From: Verrucomicrobiaceae bacterium
GTDB taxonomy: Bacteria; Verrucomicrobiota; Verrucomicrobiia; Verrucomicrobiales; Verrucomicrobiaceae
Length of the DNA: 64,000 nt
Assembly (NCBI GenBank): GCA_027490195.1
Contig: JAIXYN010000006.1
Span: 132,930 to 196,929 of the forward strand
Direction of reading: 5' to 3'
Shown here: one piece after another, positions 53,358 to 63,313 of the stretch
Layout of the letters: each line of letters opens with the position of its first letter
How positions within the stretch are numbered: the stretch's first letter is position 1
Notes under the pieces: generated by a model
Databases searched by the model: none
Told to the model about the DNA's origin: nothing
Seen by the model: only the letters and a program-made list of their open reading frames with translations
Translations under genes and position numbers: made by a program

Positions 53358-53870
53358 TTGCCCAGTTGCGCCGCAACTGGACTACTCTACGGGAAGCAAA
53401 CCCAGTACCATCTACGCACGCCGCGTTTACCAGCAGCGCCTCCAAAGCACCAACGTTGCGGCCTGTGTAAAACGCCTCTAAAATCAACGATCCAAGTACT
53501 TATACTGCCACGCATCACAAACTTTCATTTTGCAGGGACTACTTCGCAGATGGGGGGCACAGACGGCCGATGCTGAGCGGCGCTGGAAAGATGCGGAATG
53601 GGTGAGGCAGCTGAGCGTGTTGGGACGAAAGATTCCAGGGACGCGCACAGCGCATCCCTACCCGTCCTGCATGGCGCGACACCTCAGCGCTGGTAGGGAA
53701 CCGCTGTGCAGGTTAGTGATTTAGGGTCTGCGACGACGCAGTCGCTCAAAAAGGTCCGCCGTCCTTGTCGTGGCCGATAGACGAGAGCACGCCCCCCCTC
53801 AGTTTGAGACGGGTTTCTTTTGAAAGTTGGTGCTGCGCGGCAGTATCACCAAGCGCCATTCCCACCAGCC
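53358..53870. other. Intergenic region with an inverted repeat, no gene
   Basis: About 510 bases. A sub-element at 53610-53710 carries the hairpin described separately. No convincing coding frame; short plus-strand frames near 53358-53576 and 53530-53724 lack ribosome sites and family resemblance. Confidence 0.5.
53645..53709. repeat. Imperfect 18-bp inverted repeat
   Basis: GCACAGCGCATCCCTACC (53645-53662) pairs with GGTAGGGAACCGCTGTGC (53692-53709), 16 of 18 positions, around a 29-base loop containing CATGGCGCGACACC. It may be a small non-autonomous mobile element or dispersed repeat. Confidence 0.45.
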
Positions 53871-55928
53871 TTACTTCTTCTTCACCTGCCAGTGCTCATC
53901 AAAGAAGTCCGCGGCCACCACCTTACCGGCAGACTCGGCACTCGGCGGCTGAGTGATGTCCAGAATGGCCCAGTCGGGGAGCTTGGGGTTTTGCAGTGAG
54001 TTGGTCTTGTCATGCGCTTCACGGAAAGTGAGGCCGGAGTTGATCACCACTTCAAAGCCCGGTGATTTCAGGCAGGGATACGTCAGCAAAGGGACATGCG
54101 TTTTCGCATCAAATGACTGATCCCCCATGCTCACCTTCTTCGCGTCCCATTGCACTGGGAGCGCTTTGGCAAGCTGCTTGAGGCAGGAGTTGGATTCCGG
54201 GGTGCCCCAAAGGATGAGGCTCTGTGTTTTGCCAGCTTCGTAAATGTCTCCCACATCCGATGCCTTCACCACACGGGCATCGCCACGCATGAGGCCCTTC
54301 CAGCGCTGCAGGAAATGCGCCGCCTCGGCGTTCACCCACGCATCCACTGCAGGCGAGGATGATTTCCCATCCGGCAGTACCACCAGAAAGCGCTTCATGA
54401 AGCTCGCATCCATCGTTCCCGGATGTGCACCCGGCTTGCCCCCGGCTGGGGTGTCGTGCTGAAACGGCTCTGCATTGCCAAAATCACGCCAGACTCCGTT
54501 CTCCTTGATCAGTCGGCAGAACGCTCCCGCCACTTTGGGCCCAGGACTCATGAAGGTCTCAAACTGCGGCGCTGCCGGACCCACTTTGAGTTTCAGCGTG
54601 GTGCCATCAATGTTCACTTGGAGCGATCCCCCGCCCTTCCTTGCCTGCGGCGGCGGATAGAACACGAGGCGCGTCACATTCTGCGTCTTCATCTCGATCG
54701 TTTGCCCGTCGATGACCTTGGCATCGAGCCGTGCTTCCTTCCAGCTCTCCTCCATGCCGTGCAGGTTGAGCCACTTCACGCGGCCGTAGAACGGCGTCTT
54801 GGTCTGAATGTGGATTTCGTCAGGAAAGAGATCGCGTCCTTTGGCCACCGCTCTCTCGATCCATGCCTGCACCTCCTTGATCGTTTCGGGATGGTACTTG
54901 TGCGGCATGCCGGGGCCGATGAGGTGCGGCGGGTGAAGATCCTGCTTGGCCAGCACCTCCATCATGTATTCCGCCGAATCACGCTGGGCATCCAACTCGC
55001 CACTGTAGCTGATCAGCGGAACGTTGAAAAAATTCCGCGCATAGTCCGGCACGTCATAAACGCCCCACATGGTCTGCTCATACCAGACCGGATACTTTTC
55101 TGGCGTGAGTTTTTGATAGCGCTTCACATCGGCAAAGCCCGCGCCCGTATGCACGCAGGCCCACTGGTCCGGATAATGTGCGCCCATGTGCCATGCGCCC
55201 GCGCCGCCCATGCTGAAGCCCGCTAGTGCCACGCGGTTCGTGTCCACATTGAAACGCTTCGTCGCATCATCACGGCATTCAAACACATCCGTCTCCCCTG
55301 CACTCTTCCAGCCGTTGCAGTAACGTCCGAACGGATGAATCACGATCGTGCCTGCCGGCTGAAACTGCCCCGGCTTCTTCGCCATCAGCCTCGAATACAC
55401 AAACGGCAGATCCGTGGCGGTATCTCCCCGGCCATGCAGCCAGATCCACATCGACACCGGCTTTTTACCCGCGCCAAACTCCAAACCTTCCGGCACTTCC
55501 ACGCCATAGGGCTGGGGTGAGTCGTCGATCTTGGAATAGTAGCCCAGCACCTTCTGCCCGCTCCCGCTCATCCAGGGCGTTTCATTTTTTCCGAGTGCCG
55601 TGATGCGCTTCTTCGCCTCATCGAGCAGCGCCATCGCCTTTTTCACACCATCCTCAGGCTTCTTATCATACCACTCGTCGAACTCCAGTGCGTAGCTCAC
55701 CGCTTTGAGAAAGATGTCCGCATCGGCTGCTCGCGGGTGCTTCTTCACCGCTTTGAAGGACTGCGTCACAGCCGCAAGTTCTTTGGCAATGCCCGCCTCC
55801 TGCTGGTCTGAAAGCGCCGCAGTAGGTTTGGGCGGCAGACTGCCTTTGAAAGAGGCCGTAGCACCATTAGGACTGAGCTGCGCCTGAGCAGCCACCACCC
55901 ACAGGGAGAGAAAAAGAAAACATTTCAT
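53871..55928 (-). CDS. Large secreted alpha/beta hydrolase (PHB-depolymerase/S9-like)
   Basis: A 685-residue exported protein (signal MKCFLFLSLWVVAAQAQ). A helical first part (about 40-120) is followed by an alpha/beta hydrolase: MWIWLHGRGDTATDLPFVYS, nucleophile in ALAGFSMGGAGAWHMGAHY, LISYSGELDAQRD and GMPHKYHP for the acid and base. The last 350 residues hold beta domains, including VKWLNLHGMEESW and KSLILWGTPESNS-like segments, typical of large prolyl-oligopeptidase-like esterases in Verrucomicrobia. It probably acts on a polymer ester or peptide outside the cell. Confidence 0.82.
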   Translation of the reverse strand: MKCFLFLSLWVVAAQAQLSPNGATASFKGSLPPKPTAALSDQQEAGIAKELAAVTQSFKAVKKHPRAADADIFLKAVSYALEFDEWYDKKPEDGVKKAMALLDEAKKRITALGKNETPWMSGSGQKVLGYYSKIDDSPQPYGVEVPEGLEFGAGKKPVSMWIWLHGRGDTATDLPFVYSRLMAKKPGQFQPAGTIVIHPFGRYCNGWKSAGETDVFECRDDATKRFNVDTNRVALAGFSMGGAGAWHMGAHYPDQWACVHTGAGFADVKRYQKLTPEKYPVWYEQTMWGVYDVPDYARNFFNVPLISYSGELDAQRDSAEYMMEVLAKQDLHPPHLIGPGMPHKYHPETIKEVQAWIERAVAKGRDLFPDEIHIQTKTPFYGRVKWLNLHGMEESWKEARLDAKVIDGQTIEMKTQNVTRLVFYPPPQARKGGGSLQVNIDGTTLKLKVGPAAPQFETFMSPGPKVAGAFCRLIKENGVWRDFGNAEPFQHDTPAGGKPGAHPGTMDASFMKRFLVVLPDGKSSSPAVDAWVNAEAAHFLQRWKGLMRGDARVVKASDVGDIYEAGKTQSLILWGTPESNSCLKQLAKALPVQWDAKKVSMGDQSFDAKTHVPLLTYPCLKSPGFEVVINSGLTFREAHDKTNSLQNPKLPDWAILDITQPPSAESAGKVVAADFFDEHWQVKKK

Positions 55929-56135
55929 GGAGAAGCTTAAACGCCGCCATGCGCACTTTTTAACCGTGAGTTTAAGGATAGGTGCCAGGCACAGTGCCCG
56001 CTGCGAGTGTGGACTGAAACATCATGCTGGCCCGCGAACCACTGGCTGTCTTTCGTCCCTCAATCACAGCGGCCACCTGAGTCGCCACATCTCCTTCAGG
56101 CCAGTTGATCAGTTCAATTTACAAACCGTCTTTCC

Positions 56136-56966
56136 TCAAGCTGCTTTGCGCCAGTTGGCAAACACTCCGCACGGCACCGCAGCCACTCCCTCGGCCCCCT
56201 TGAGCAAAATCTCCCCGCTTTCGACAGCACCGCCGAAAACGTTGAATTCCTGCCGCATCAGATTCTGCAATGTGGTGGGAGAGACCGCCCCCTGACGGCA
56301 GCAGAGCAGGACACCGATGGGTTTGTCGGACAACAAACCGCTGACGGTGCTCAGCAGTGCACCGAGATCACGCTCGAGCTCAAATCCTCGCTTGGCATCT
56401 TTGGGAGTATGCGGATCGATCACGATCAAATCGTATCGGGTCGCTTGCGTGCGTTCACGCTGGGCAAATTTCACCGGATCATCCACCACCCAGCGGATGT
56501 CTCGATTGGCCAGCGTGTTGAGCGCGGCATGCTCACGCGCGCGTTTAATCGCATCTGCCGAAGCATCCACATGTGCCACGGACGCACCGGCCTGCGCAGC
56601 GGCGAGCGTGAAACCGCCAGCCCCGCCAAAGAGATGGAGCACACGCGCCGGACGGCGCTGCTGCTCTGCGAAGGCTGCACATTGCGCGCCAACCTGTTTC
56701 CAATGTTCCAAGAGTTCTGGTGCCAACCCGCGCACTCCACCCTGAGGGGAGAGCAGAAAACGCAACGTGCCAATGCGCAGCTTCAGCGGTTCCTTCACCT
56801 CGCGTTTCAATTCGACAGCCTTGCGCCATTCTGCACCTGGCAGTTTGCGCCGCCACCAAGCCGAATGGGAAGCACGCGAAGACACCAGAGTGCCAAGCTT
56901 TTCGAGCACACGCCCTCCGCCGCTGTCGAGGAGCTCAAATGATTGATTTTCTGCTTCACCTTCCAT
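56136..56966 (-). CDS. Class I SAM-dependent RNA methyltransferase, RlmI-like
   Basis: A 276-residue methyltransferase. SAM site VLHLFGGAGGFTLAAAQAG, acidic ribose-binding VAHVDASADAIKRAREHAALN, and DLIVIDPHTPKDAK at the place of the catalytic N-P-P-F-like loop. The N-terminal part (PGAEWRKAVELKREVKEP) resembles the RNA-binding region of RlmI/RlmK m5C enzymes. Target unknown, probably rRNA. ATG 56966 is used because the longer form starts with TTG. Confidence 0.85.
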   Translation of the reverse strand: MEGEAENQSFELLDSGGGRVLEKLGTLVSSRASHSAWWRRKLPGAEWRKAVELKREVKEPLKLRIGTLRFLLSPQGGVRGLAPELLEHWKQVGAQCAAFAEQQRRPARVLHLFGGAGGFTLAAAQAGASVAHVDASADAIKRAREHAALNTLANRDIRWVVDDPVKFAQRERTQATRYDLIVIDPHTPKDAKRGFELERDLGALLSTVSGLLSDKPIGVLLCCRQGAVSPTTLQNLMRQEFNVFGGAVESGEILLKGAEGVAAVPCGVFANWRKAA

Positions 56967-57019
56967 GACGATGTTGTCGCTCAAAGCTTGTATTTTTAAC
57001 CGGGTTCAGATCAACGCTT

Positions 57020-57832
57020 TCATTGGAGAGGATGCACTGCAAGCCCCTTCCCTTCCAAGGCCTCGCGAGTCTCTTTGGCGGACTGCGCTTTCAGCCTGCG
57101 CTTGTAACAGCTTCTGAAAAACTTGGAGATGAAATCATTGCCCTGTGGGGGGCATGGCCGCCGTTTTAAATTCACCTTGATGCCTTGCGCCCGCAGGTAA
57201 TCGATCGCTATCGGCTTCCAAAATTGTCCTTTAACCGACTCAACATAAGACACGACTTTGGGGGATTCACTTTTCAGGTAAAACAGCCCGGGCTCACCTT
57301 CGATGTTGAGTTTTCGCAACCGGCTCTCAGCAGCCCAGATCGAACAGCCGGGCTCCAGTATCTGGCTCAAAAAGGTCTTCTTCCACAAGGACAGATTCAG
57401 TCCCGCCATGAGATTGCCTTTCTCGATCCGACGTAACGAGGTCTTTTCCATCGCTTCACCCAAATCGCCACGCTGATCCACCGCCAAATACTTGCCGCCA
57501 ACCTGATCCAATTGATCAATGTACGCGGTCATCGCGGAAGTTTCAATGTCGCGATCCACCAGGAAATCATCGAGCCAGACAAAGAGATTCTCCTCCTTGA
57601 TGGATTTCAACGCAATGATGAGGTTGTCTGACCAGCTTTTATCCTCACCTACCGGAATCGTGACAACCCTGGGATCCTTAAATGTGCGGTAGTTCGAGAT
57701 GAGATAAACTGGAAATGGAGATGCGTCCCAGTGTTTGAAGAAAAAGTGGAAGAAAATGGGCCATAAATCCGAATAGGCGTCACAGGAAGAGATGACAGTG
57801 GCGGCATTCTGCGTGGTGAGATTGGATGGCAT
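57020..57832 (-). CDS. Unknown glycosyltransferase-like protein at the edge of a glycan cluster
   Basis: A 270-residue soluble protein. NAATVISSCDAYSDLWPIFF at the start, and a D-D pair in LFVWLDDFLVDRDI that could be a sugar-nucleotide site, are like capsule or LPS transferases with a GT-A fold. The C-terminal end is basic (RSCYKRRLKAQSAK). The gene is less GC-rich than those before it and lies next to the glycosyltransferase genes, divergent from them. Its start is at ATG 57832, since upstream codons begin with TTG. Function inferred only from context and the acidic pair. Confidence 0.6.
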   Translation of the reverse strand: MPSNLTTQNAATVISSCDAYSDLWPIFFHFFFKHWDASPFPVYLISNYRTFKDPRVVTIPVGEDKSWSDNLIIALKSIKEENLFVWLDDFLVDRDIETSAMTAYIDQLDQVGGKYLAVDQRGDLGEAMEKTSLRRIEKGNLMAGLNLSLWKKTFLSQILEPGCSIWAAESRLRKLNIEGEPGLFYLKSESPKVVSYVESVKGQFWKPIAIDYLRAQGIKVNLKRRPCPPQGNDFISKFFRSCYKRRLKAQSAKETREALEGKGLAVHPLQ

Positions 57833-58050
57833 GAAGCGGAACGGGTAATTTAATACGCTGACGCACAATCCGCAATCTGTTAGCTCATTTTAAATAATGC
57901 TCCGCAGTTCGTGCAGTGCCAGGGCAGGCTCTCCCGCCATGACTGAGCCTTTGACCTAGCATCAATTCATGGCTCAAAAAACCACCTTTTCAAGGTGAGC
58001 TAAATTGGTTGCAGCGGATTGATTGTCTGCTTTGTAGGTCAATCCATTCC

Positions 58051-59160
58051 ATGAAATCCTTCAGCCGCCGCATACATGATCTTTATGCGAATCTACGGTC
58101 TGCAGTTCGGCTTTACCCAAAAATCGAATCCTCCCCGAAGAACTCGGCTGGTGTCACCGTCATCCCACTGATCGAAGCGGGCTCGGAGGAAGTCCCCTGT
58201 GAATTGGAGGCGCGGTTTTTCAACCAAACGGCAACCTCCTCTTTGATGCGGTGGCCCGCAGTCAATTTTCACCACATTCGCAACGCAACGGTCGTGGGTG
58301 ATCAGGCCAGCATTTTCACGCCTGATGGAAAGTGGCTGCGTGTATGCCCCAGCTTTGATTTGCTGCCTCTGAGCAAAGTGCGGCAGCCCATATCTATCGG
58401 AGCAAAAAGGGTGACCACACCTTTGTTTCACCTCTCAGGAAGGGACCATGAAAACCACGGCCACTTTCTCTTTCAGCACATGCCCCGCTGGATGGCGGCG
58501 CAAAAGAAAATGCAGGAGTTGAATCCTCAATTTAAGATTCTGGTCGCCAAAGGCCACCTGAAATGGCAGTCCCGTTACTTGGTAAAAACCGGCGTCACCC
58601 AGGACCAAATCATTGAATGCAGCGATGGCACAACGCGCTGCAACGATCTCTTTTACGTCCCACAGCTGCGCGGAGTACAAGACTGCCTCTCCCGGCCGCA
58701 GGATTACAGGGCCATGAACGATTACTTTCATCGTCCTCATGCCAAAACTGGACCTTCACTCTTCCTGTCCAGAAAAGATGCTCCCAACCGGTATCTGCTC
58801 GATGAACCCGCAGCCATCGCCGAGATGGAAAAAGTGTTTGGCACCGTTCGTGTGATTGAGCTCTCCAAAACGCCTTTGGACGAACAAATCGATTTGGTCT
58901 CCAAAGCCCCTGTCATCATCTCTCCGCTGGGACAGGCCCTGGCGGTTTCGCTTTTCGCGAGAAATTCAGTCATCATCAACTTGGACGGCGGCCCCGGCCC
59001 CGACGCCTGGGGTGACGCATTCCGGAACGTGGCCAACATCTGCGGCAATCAGGGCATCTCGTTGTACTCTGGTTCAACACGGACCCCAGACGGCTCATTC
59101 ACATTTCCACCACAGGTGCTCAACCAGATGCTTGAGAAAGTGAAAAAGCTAAGTCAGTAG
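58051..59160 (+). CDS. Family 61 glycosyltransferase (DUF563)
   Basis: A 369-residue glycosyltransferase. GT61 features: a central HLSGRDHENHGHFLFQHMP, TGPSLFLSRKDAPNRYLLDE, and the C-terminal APVIISPLGQALAVSLFARN with VIINLDGGPGPDAWGDAF. GT61 enzymes transfer xylose, arabinose or GlcNAc in eukaryotes and less known sugars in bacterial surface glycans. Start is ATG 58051; the longer reading begins with TTG. First gene of the plus-strand glycan cluster, 25 bases before the heptosyltransferase. Confidence 0.85.
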   Translation: MKSFSRRIHDLYANLRSAVRLYPKIESSPKNSAGVTVIPLIEAGSEEVPCELEARFFNQTATSSLMRWPAVNFHHIRNATVVGDQASIFTPDGKWLRVCPSFDLLPLSKVRQPISIGAKRVTTPLFHLSGRDHENHGHFLFQHMPRWMAAQKKMQELNPQFKILVAKGHLKWQSRYLVKTGVTQDQIIECSDGTTRCNDLFYVPQLRGVQDCLSRPQDYRAMNDYFHRPHAKTGPSLFLSRKDAPNRYLLDEPAAIAEMEKVFGTVRVIELSKTPLDEQIDLVSKAPVIISPLGQALAVSLFARNSVIINLDGGPGPDAWGDAFRNVANICGNQGISLYSGSTRTPDGSFTFPPQVLNQMLEKVKKLSQ

Positions 59161-59185
59161 AGACCATTCCCTCACCCTCCTCTTG

Positions 59186-60178
59186 ATGCGCCTACTCCTC
59201 GTCAAACTCCGCCACATCGGAGACGCCTTGTTGATGACCCCCGCAGTCAAGGCAGTGAAAGATGCTTATCCTGATGCGCAGATCGACGTCATCGTGCGCG
59301 CAGGCACAGAAAGCATTCTGAGCGGCTGCCCCAGCATCAACAAAATTTACACCACGGCTTCGCCTGAGAAGAGCAAACGATCCAGCGGGGTTTTGTGGAA
59401 AGATCTGCGGATGCTTGCGGCCATCCGCCTTGAAAAATATGATGCGGCCATTGACCTGGGCAACAACGACCGCGGACGCATCATCGTCAGCTTGAGCGGC
59501 GCTAAAAAGCGCTGTGCCAACTCCCACCTGTATCCAATAGGATGGCCATGGAAATTCCTTTTGACCCATCTGGGGCAAAGCGAGTGGTCAATCATCCACC
59601 GGGCTCAGGCCGATTTTTTGAACATCAAAGACTTCATTGAGCTCCCGCAGGAGGAACCAGGTCCGCAGATATTTGAAAAGAGTCATGCAATTGAGCCTGC
59701 AATCTCTCTTTCCTCGGAAAAGCCGCTGGTCATTTTCCATCCAGGAACACGGTGGCAGCGAAAGCGCTGGAATGAGAACCATTGGACGAGTCTGGGAGCA
59801 TCCCTGATCGCGCAAAATTATCAAATCGTCATCAGCGTAGGCCCTGACCCGGAGGAGATCGCCCTAGGTCAGCGGTTGGTTCAAGCCATGGGACCGGAAT
59901 GCATTAGCACCGAAGGAAAAACTCAGTGGAGTCATCTGGCATGGCTGCTCTACCATTCCCGGTTGTTTGTTGGCGTGGACACTGCGGCCATGCACCTTGC
60001 AGCAGCCACAGGAACTCCAACAGTGGCTCTCTTCAGCCCTGATTCGGACGCCCGAAACTGGTCCCCCTGGAAAACTCCGAATCGCGTCATTCATTTTAAC
60101 TCAGATGAGGTCAGCACTCTCAATGAGGTCATGGAGGCTGCCGCAGGCTTTCTCGCCCACTCTCCCCTGAAACCATGA
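59186..60178 (+). CDS. Heptosyltransferase-like GT9 (RfaF/WaaF family)
   Basis: A 330-residue GT9 enzyme. N-terminal MRLLLVKLRHIGDALLMTPA, the middle VIFHPGTRWQRKRWNENHW and the sugar-nucleotide-binding VGVDTAAMHLAAATGTPTVALFSP are all characteristic. It adds an ADP-heptose, or a related sugar, to the LPS inner core at the cytoplasmic face. Agrees with lpxB elsewhere in the window. ATG at 59186 follows a TTG; the stop overlaps the next gene by 4 bases. Confidence 0.92.
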   Translation: MRLLLVKLRHIGDALLMTPAVKAVKDAYPDAQIDVIVRAGTESILSGCPSINKIYTTASPEKSKRSSGVLWKDLRMLAAIRLEKYDAAIDLGNNDRGRIIVSLSGAKKRCANSHLYPIGWPWKFLLTHLGQSEWSIIHRAQADFLNIKDFIELPQEEPGPQIFEKSHAIEPAISLSSEKPLVIFHPGTRWQRKRWNENHWTSLGASLIAQNYQIVISVGPDPEEIALGQRLVQAMGPECISTEGKTQWSHLAWLLYHSRLFVGVDTAAMHLAAATGTPTVALFSPDSDARNWSPWKTPNRVIHFNSDEVSTLNEVMEAAAGFLAHSPLKP

Positions 60179-61149
60179 AGCTTCTCGTTCTACCATTTGG
60201 TGATGCGGCTTGCGCAAGCACTCATTATCGGGTGCTTCAGTATTTAGAGATGTTGCGGAAAGATGGCATCGAATGTGAAGTTCTGGCACCTGGAAAAATG
60301 CCCCGGCCTGAAAAACTTGCGGAATCCGACACAGTGCTGGTGCAAAAAAAGCTGTTTCCAGCCCGTCAGGTGCGAACCCTCAGGAAGCATGCAAAGAGGC
60401 TGTTGTTTGACATAGATGATGCCACCTGGCAGCCCCACGGCAGGAAACATAGCTGGTGGACGCGCTGGCGCACCAATCGCCGCCTGCAAAGCATTGTACG
60501 GGCCGCAGATGTGTCACTCGTTGCAAACCAATACATTGCCAAGCATCTCGATGCACTGGGTGGAAAAACCCGGGTGCTGCCCATGGCCTTGAAGGCTGAT
60601 GACTGGCCACCTTCCATAGGCAATCAAGCCACCCGTATTCGAATCGGCTGGTCAGGTGCACCGGTCAATTTGCGCTACCTTGAAGCCCTGGAACCCGTGC
60701 TTGCGCAGGTGATGAGTGAGCACCCTGAGGTGGAACTTGCGGTGTTTTGCGGCAAACAACCCACATTCAGCACTCCATTGCCATATTTGCACCTTCCCTG
60801 GCGGCAAGGGGGCGAGCCTGAAGCGGTTAAAACATTTCACATCGGCCTGCTGCCTCTGCCGACGGATGATTTCTCACAAGGCAAATCCCCCATCAAGGCA
60901 TTGCAATACATGGCAGCCGGCATTCCCACCATCGCGACACCGCAGGCAGGATCATTGGAGATCGGCCAAGGCTCTGGCAGCATGTTCTTTGCCGAGAAGC
61001 CGCAGGAATGGCGTGAAAGGCTGAGCCAATTGATCCAAGATGCTGCAATGCGTGGAAAGATGGGTGCGAACGCGCGTGCGGCCTTTGACGAGCGCTTCTC
61101 CTCCTCACAAATCTATTCAGACTGGAAGTCCTGCCTCCTCGGAACATGA
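60175..61149 (+). CDS. Glycosyltransferase, GT4-like
   Basis: A 324-residue GT-B enzyme: N-terminal LLVLPFGDAACASTHYRVLQ (here G-D-x-x-x-S-x-H-Y-R), ADVSLVANQYIAKHLDALGG, then the C-terminal RIGWSGAPVNLRYLEALEPV and GKSPIKALQYMAAGIPTIAT, a degenerate E-x7-E region. It would act on lipid-linked sugars in surface-glycan assembly. Overlaps both neighbours by 4 bases. Donor and acceptor unknown. Confidence 0.87.
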   Translation: MKLLVLPFGDAACASTHYRVLQYLEMLRKDGIECEVLAPGKMPRPEKLAESDTVLVQKKLFPARQVRTLRKHAKRLLFDIDDATWQPHGRKHSWWTRWRTNRRLQSIVRAADVSLVANQYIAKHLDALGGKTRVLPMALKADDWPPSIGNQATRIRIGWSGAPVNLRYLEALEPVLAQVMSEHPEVELAVFCGKQPTFSTPLPYLHLPWRQGGEPEAVKTFHIGLLPLPTDDFSQGKSPIKALQYMAAGIPTIATPQAGSLEIGQGSGSMFFAEKPQEWRERLSQLIQDAAMRGKMGANARAAFDERFSSSQIYSDWKSCLLGT

Positions 61150-62366
61150 AGAAAGCCAGTGTCATCGTTTTGTCCGACCAAATCAGCGGCGGAGCCGGGA
61201 CGCTGGCAAACCTTCTCGCCAACGACCTGGCAGAACGTGCTGAGTTCAGCGTGGAGCGCTGGCATTTTTCGCCACCCGCACGGAGAGGCTTTTTTTGTGC
61301 AGGTCTGCTCGAGCTTTCGCTGAATCCAAATCCCAAGAGGCCACCTCTCGAACGTTTGGTGAAAAATGTCTCACGCAAGGTCGCTGCCCGCTGGCGGAGT
61401 CAACGCCATGAGCGTGCGCTGCTGCATGCGATTCAGACGGCCAAGCCCGACCTGATTCACATCCATAACATTCACTCCGCTGACATCAATCACAGCACAC
61501 TGCTCAAGATTCCTGCTCACATTCCACTCATCTGGACGATCCACGACCTATGGCCGCTCAAGGCCAATGCATGTTCATGGCTCGAGTGTGACACGGGAGA
61601 GCGCTACCGTTACGAAATCGGCCCGTGGAGCCGCCGGGAGCTGCTGGAGAAACGAAACAGCCTGCTGCGACAACGCGGCAATTTGACGCTCGTGGCGCCT
61701 TCTGCCTACGTGGCTCGTGTGATGCGCCCCCTGACCCGGCGCTACCACATGCACAATGAAATGGTGCCGCATGTCGTTCGAAAAGAGTTTTTGGTGCCGC
61801 AAGACGCTGCAGCAAGTAGAGCCAAGTGGAATCTCGCGGACGATGTTTTCTGGCTGGGCGTGGGAGCCACCTGGAACAACAACCGCAAGGGCATGGACGT
61901 GCTCTGGAATGCGCTGTCACAGATCGATTGCAAGGGCTTGGGACTGCTGGTGTGGGGGCAGCCGCCAACGATTCCTGAACTGAGTGGGTTGACGGTTAAA
62001 ATCACCGGATCCGTGGATTCTGCGGAGACACTGGCAACACTCTATGCAGCGGTTGATGCCTTTGTGTGTCCCACGAAGGGTGACACCGGGCCGTTGAGCG
62101 TTTTAGAGTCTATGGCAGTCGGCACAGTGCCGGTGGCCAGCCGGGTAGGAGGCATTCCTGAACGTGTGAAGCACGAAGAGCGTGGCTATTTGTTCCCAAG
62201 CCAGGATGCTGCGGCGTTGGCGGCGTTGATTGAAAAACTGCGCAGCAGGCAGCAGCCTTTGGAACAGATTGGACATGCAGCGCGTGAATACGTGCTGGCG
62301 CAGCACACACCTGAAACTCAAACTCTTCAGTATACGAAGATTTACCAACGCCTGCTCCAAGCATGA
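61146..62366 (+). CDS. Family 4 glycosyltransferase
   Basis: A 406-residue GT4 enzyme: SVIVLSDQISGGAGTLANLL, DLIHIHNIHSADINHSTLLK, PLIWTIHDLWPLKANACSW (a typical Wca-type acceptor region), and the C-terminal FVCPTKGDTGPLSVLESMAVG plus GTVPVASRVGGIPERV. It is similar to WcaC/WbpZ-like enzymes of colanic acid and O-antigen assembly. Coupled to its neighbours by 4-base overlaps. Sugar specificity not readable. Confidence 0.91.
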   Translation: MKKASVIVLSDQISGGAGTLANLLANDLAERAEFSVERWHFSPPARRGFFCAGLLELSLNPNPKRPPLERLVKNVSRKVAARWRSQRHERALLHAIQTAKPDLIHIHNIHSADINHSTLLKIPAHIPLIWTIHDLWPLKANACSWLECDTGERYRYEIGPWSRRELLEKRNSLLRQRGNLTLVAPSAYVARVMRPLTRRYHMHNEMVPHVVRKEFLVPQDAAASRAKWNLADDVFWLGVGATWNNNRKGMDVLWNALSQIDCKGLGLLVWGQPPTIPELSGLTVKITGSVDSAETLATLYAAVDAFVCPTKGDTGPLSVLESMAVGTVPVASRVGGIPERVKHEERGYLFPSQDAAALAALIEKLRSRQQPLEQIGHAAREYVLAQHTPETQTLQYTKIYQRLLQA

Positions 62367-63313
62367 ACAAGCAGCAACCACTTTCGCGGATCGCCGTGAC
62401 CATTCTGGCCTATCGCCGGGCAGAAAAGCTGGAACAACTGCGTCTGGCTTTGCGCAGCTTTCCCACAGCGGAGTTGTTTGTGTTTTGCGATGGAGCACGA
62501 GGTGCAGCAGATGAAAATGAATGCAGGCAGACGCAGCAAGTGGCGCAGCGCTTCCTAGAGGATCATCCCGGGGCCAAGATTGTCGTGCGTGAGCGCAATC
62601 TGGGACTGAATCAAAACATTGTGCAGGGCATCACGACTGCGCTAAGCACAGCCCCATTCACCGTTGTACTTGAGGAGGATGTTATACCACAGCCAGGCCT
62701 GTTTGAATACCTGGCGCAGGCCGAAGCCGCCTATCGAGATCAGCACCAAGTTTTTTCCATTGCTGCGTTCCACCCCATCGTTACCGAAGAAGGACCATTA
62801 ACGACGTTTTTTTCTCGTCGCTTTTTCTGCTGGGGGTGGGCCACCTGGGCAGACCGCTGGCAGGCCATGCTGCCGCTGCTCAATGGGACCACATGGCCCT
62901 ACGAGCACTACTGGCAGATACCGTCGTGCATGGGCACCGACTGCCAGTGGGCGCACCGTCAGCACCGCATGGGACGCAAAGCGATGACCTGGGACCGACT
63001 GCTGGCTTTGTGGACCTTGCAGCATGACCTGCTCCACCTCTGCCCTAGCACCCGTTTGACGGAGAACATTGGGCTTGATGGCTCGGGAGAAAACTGCACG
63101 GCGAATGACCCTGCACGCCGCCTCTTTGAACCCGTGAATTCTTTCGATGGCGCCGTCTGGGAGTTTCCAGAAAGCATATCTGCGACAGAGGCCATGGATG
63201 AAAAAATCCGTGCCTATTTCACCAATCGCCCGCGTGGCCATTGGGACAGAATTCGCAAACGCGTGAATTACGAACTGGCGAGGCTGCGCGGGCTGAAGAA
63301 ATATGGTTTATGA
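62363..63313 (+). CDS. Family 2-like glycosyltransferase
   Basis: A 316-residue GT-A protein: VTILAYRRAEKLEQLRLALR, LFVFCDGARGAADENE, VRERNLGLNQNIVQGI, and the metal-binding VVLEEDVIPQPGLFEYL (E-E-D in place of D-x-D). CWGWATWADRWQAMLP is a signature of hemolytic-protein HlpA-type transferases found in surface-polymer clusters. The stop overlaps the next gene's ATG. Confidence 0.87.
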   Translation: MNKQQPLSRIAVTILAYRRAEKLEQLRLALRSFPTAELFVFCDGARGAADENECRQTQQVAQRFLEDHPGAKIVVRERNLGLNQNIVQGITTALSTAPFTVVLEEDVIPQPGLFEYLAQAEAAYRDQHQVFSIAAFHPIVTEEGPLTTFFSRRFFCWGWATWADRWQAMLPLLNGTTWPYEHYWQIPSCMGTDCQWAHRQHRMGRKAMTWDRLLALWTLQHDLLHLCPSTRLTENIGLDGSGENCTANDPARRLFEPVNSFDGAVWEFPESISATEAMDEKIRAYFTNRPRGHWDRIRKRVNYELARLRGLKKYGL

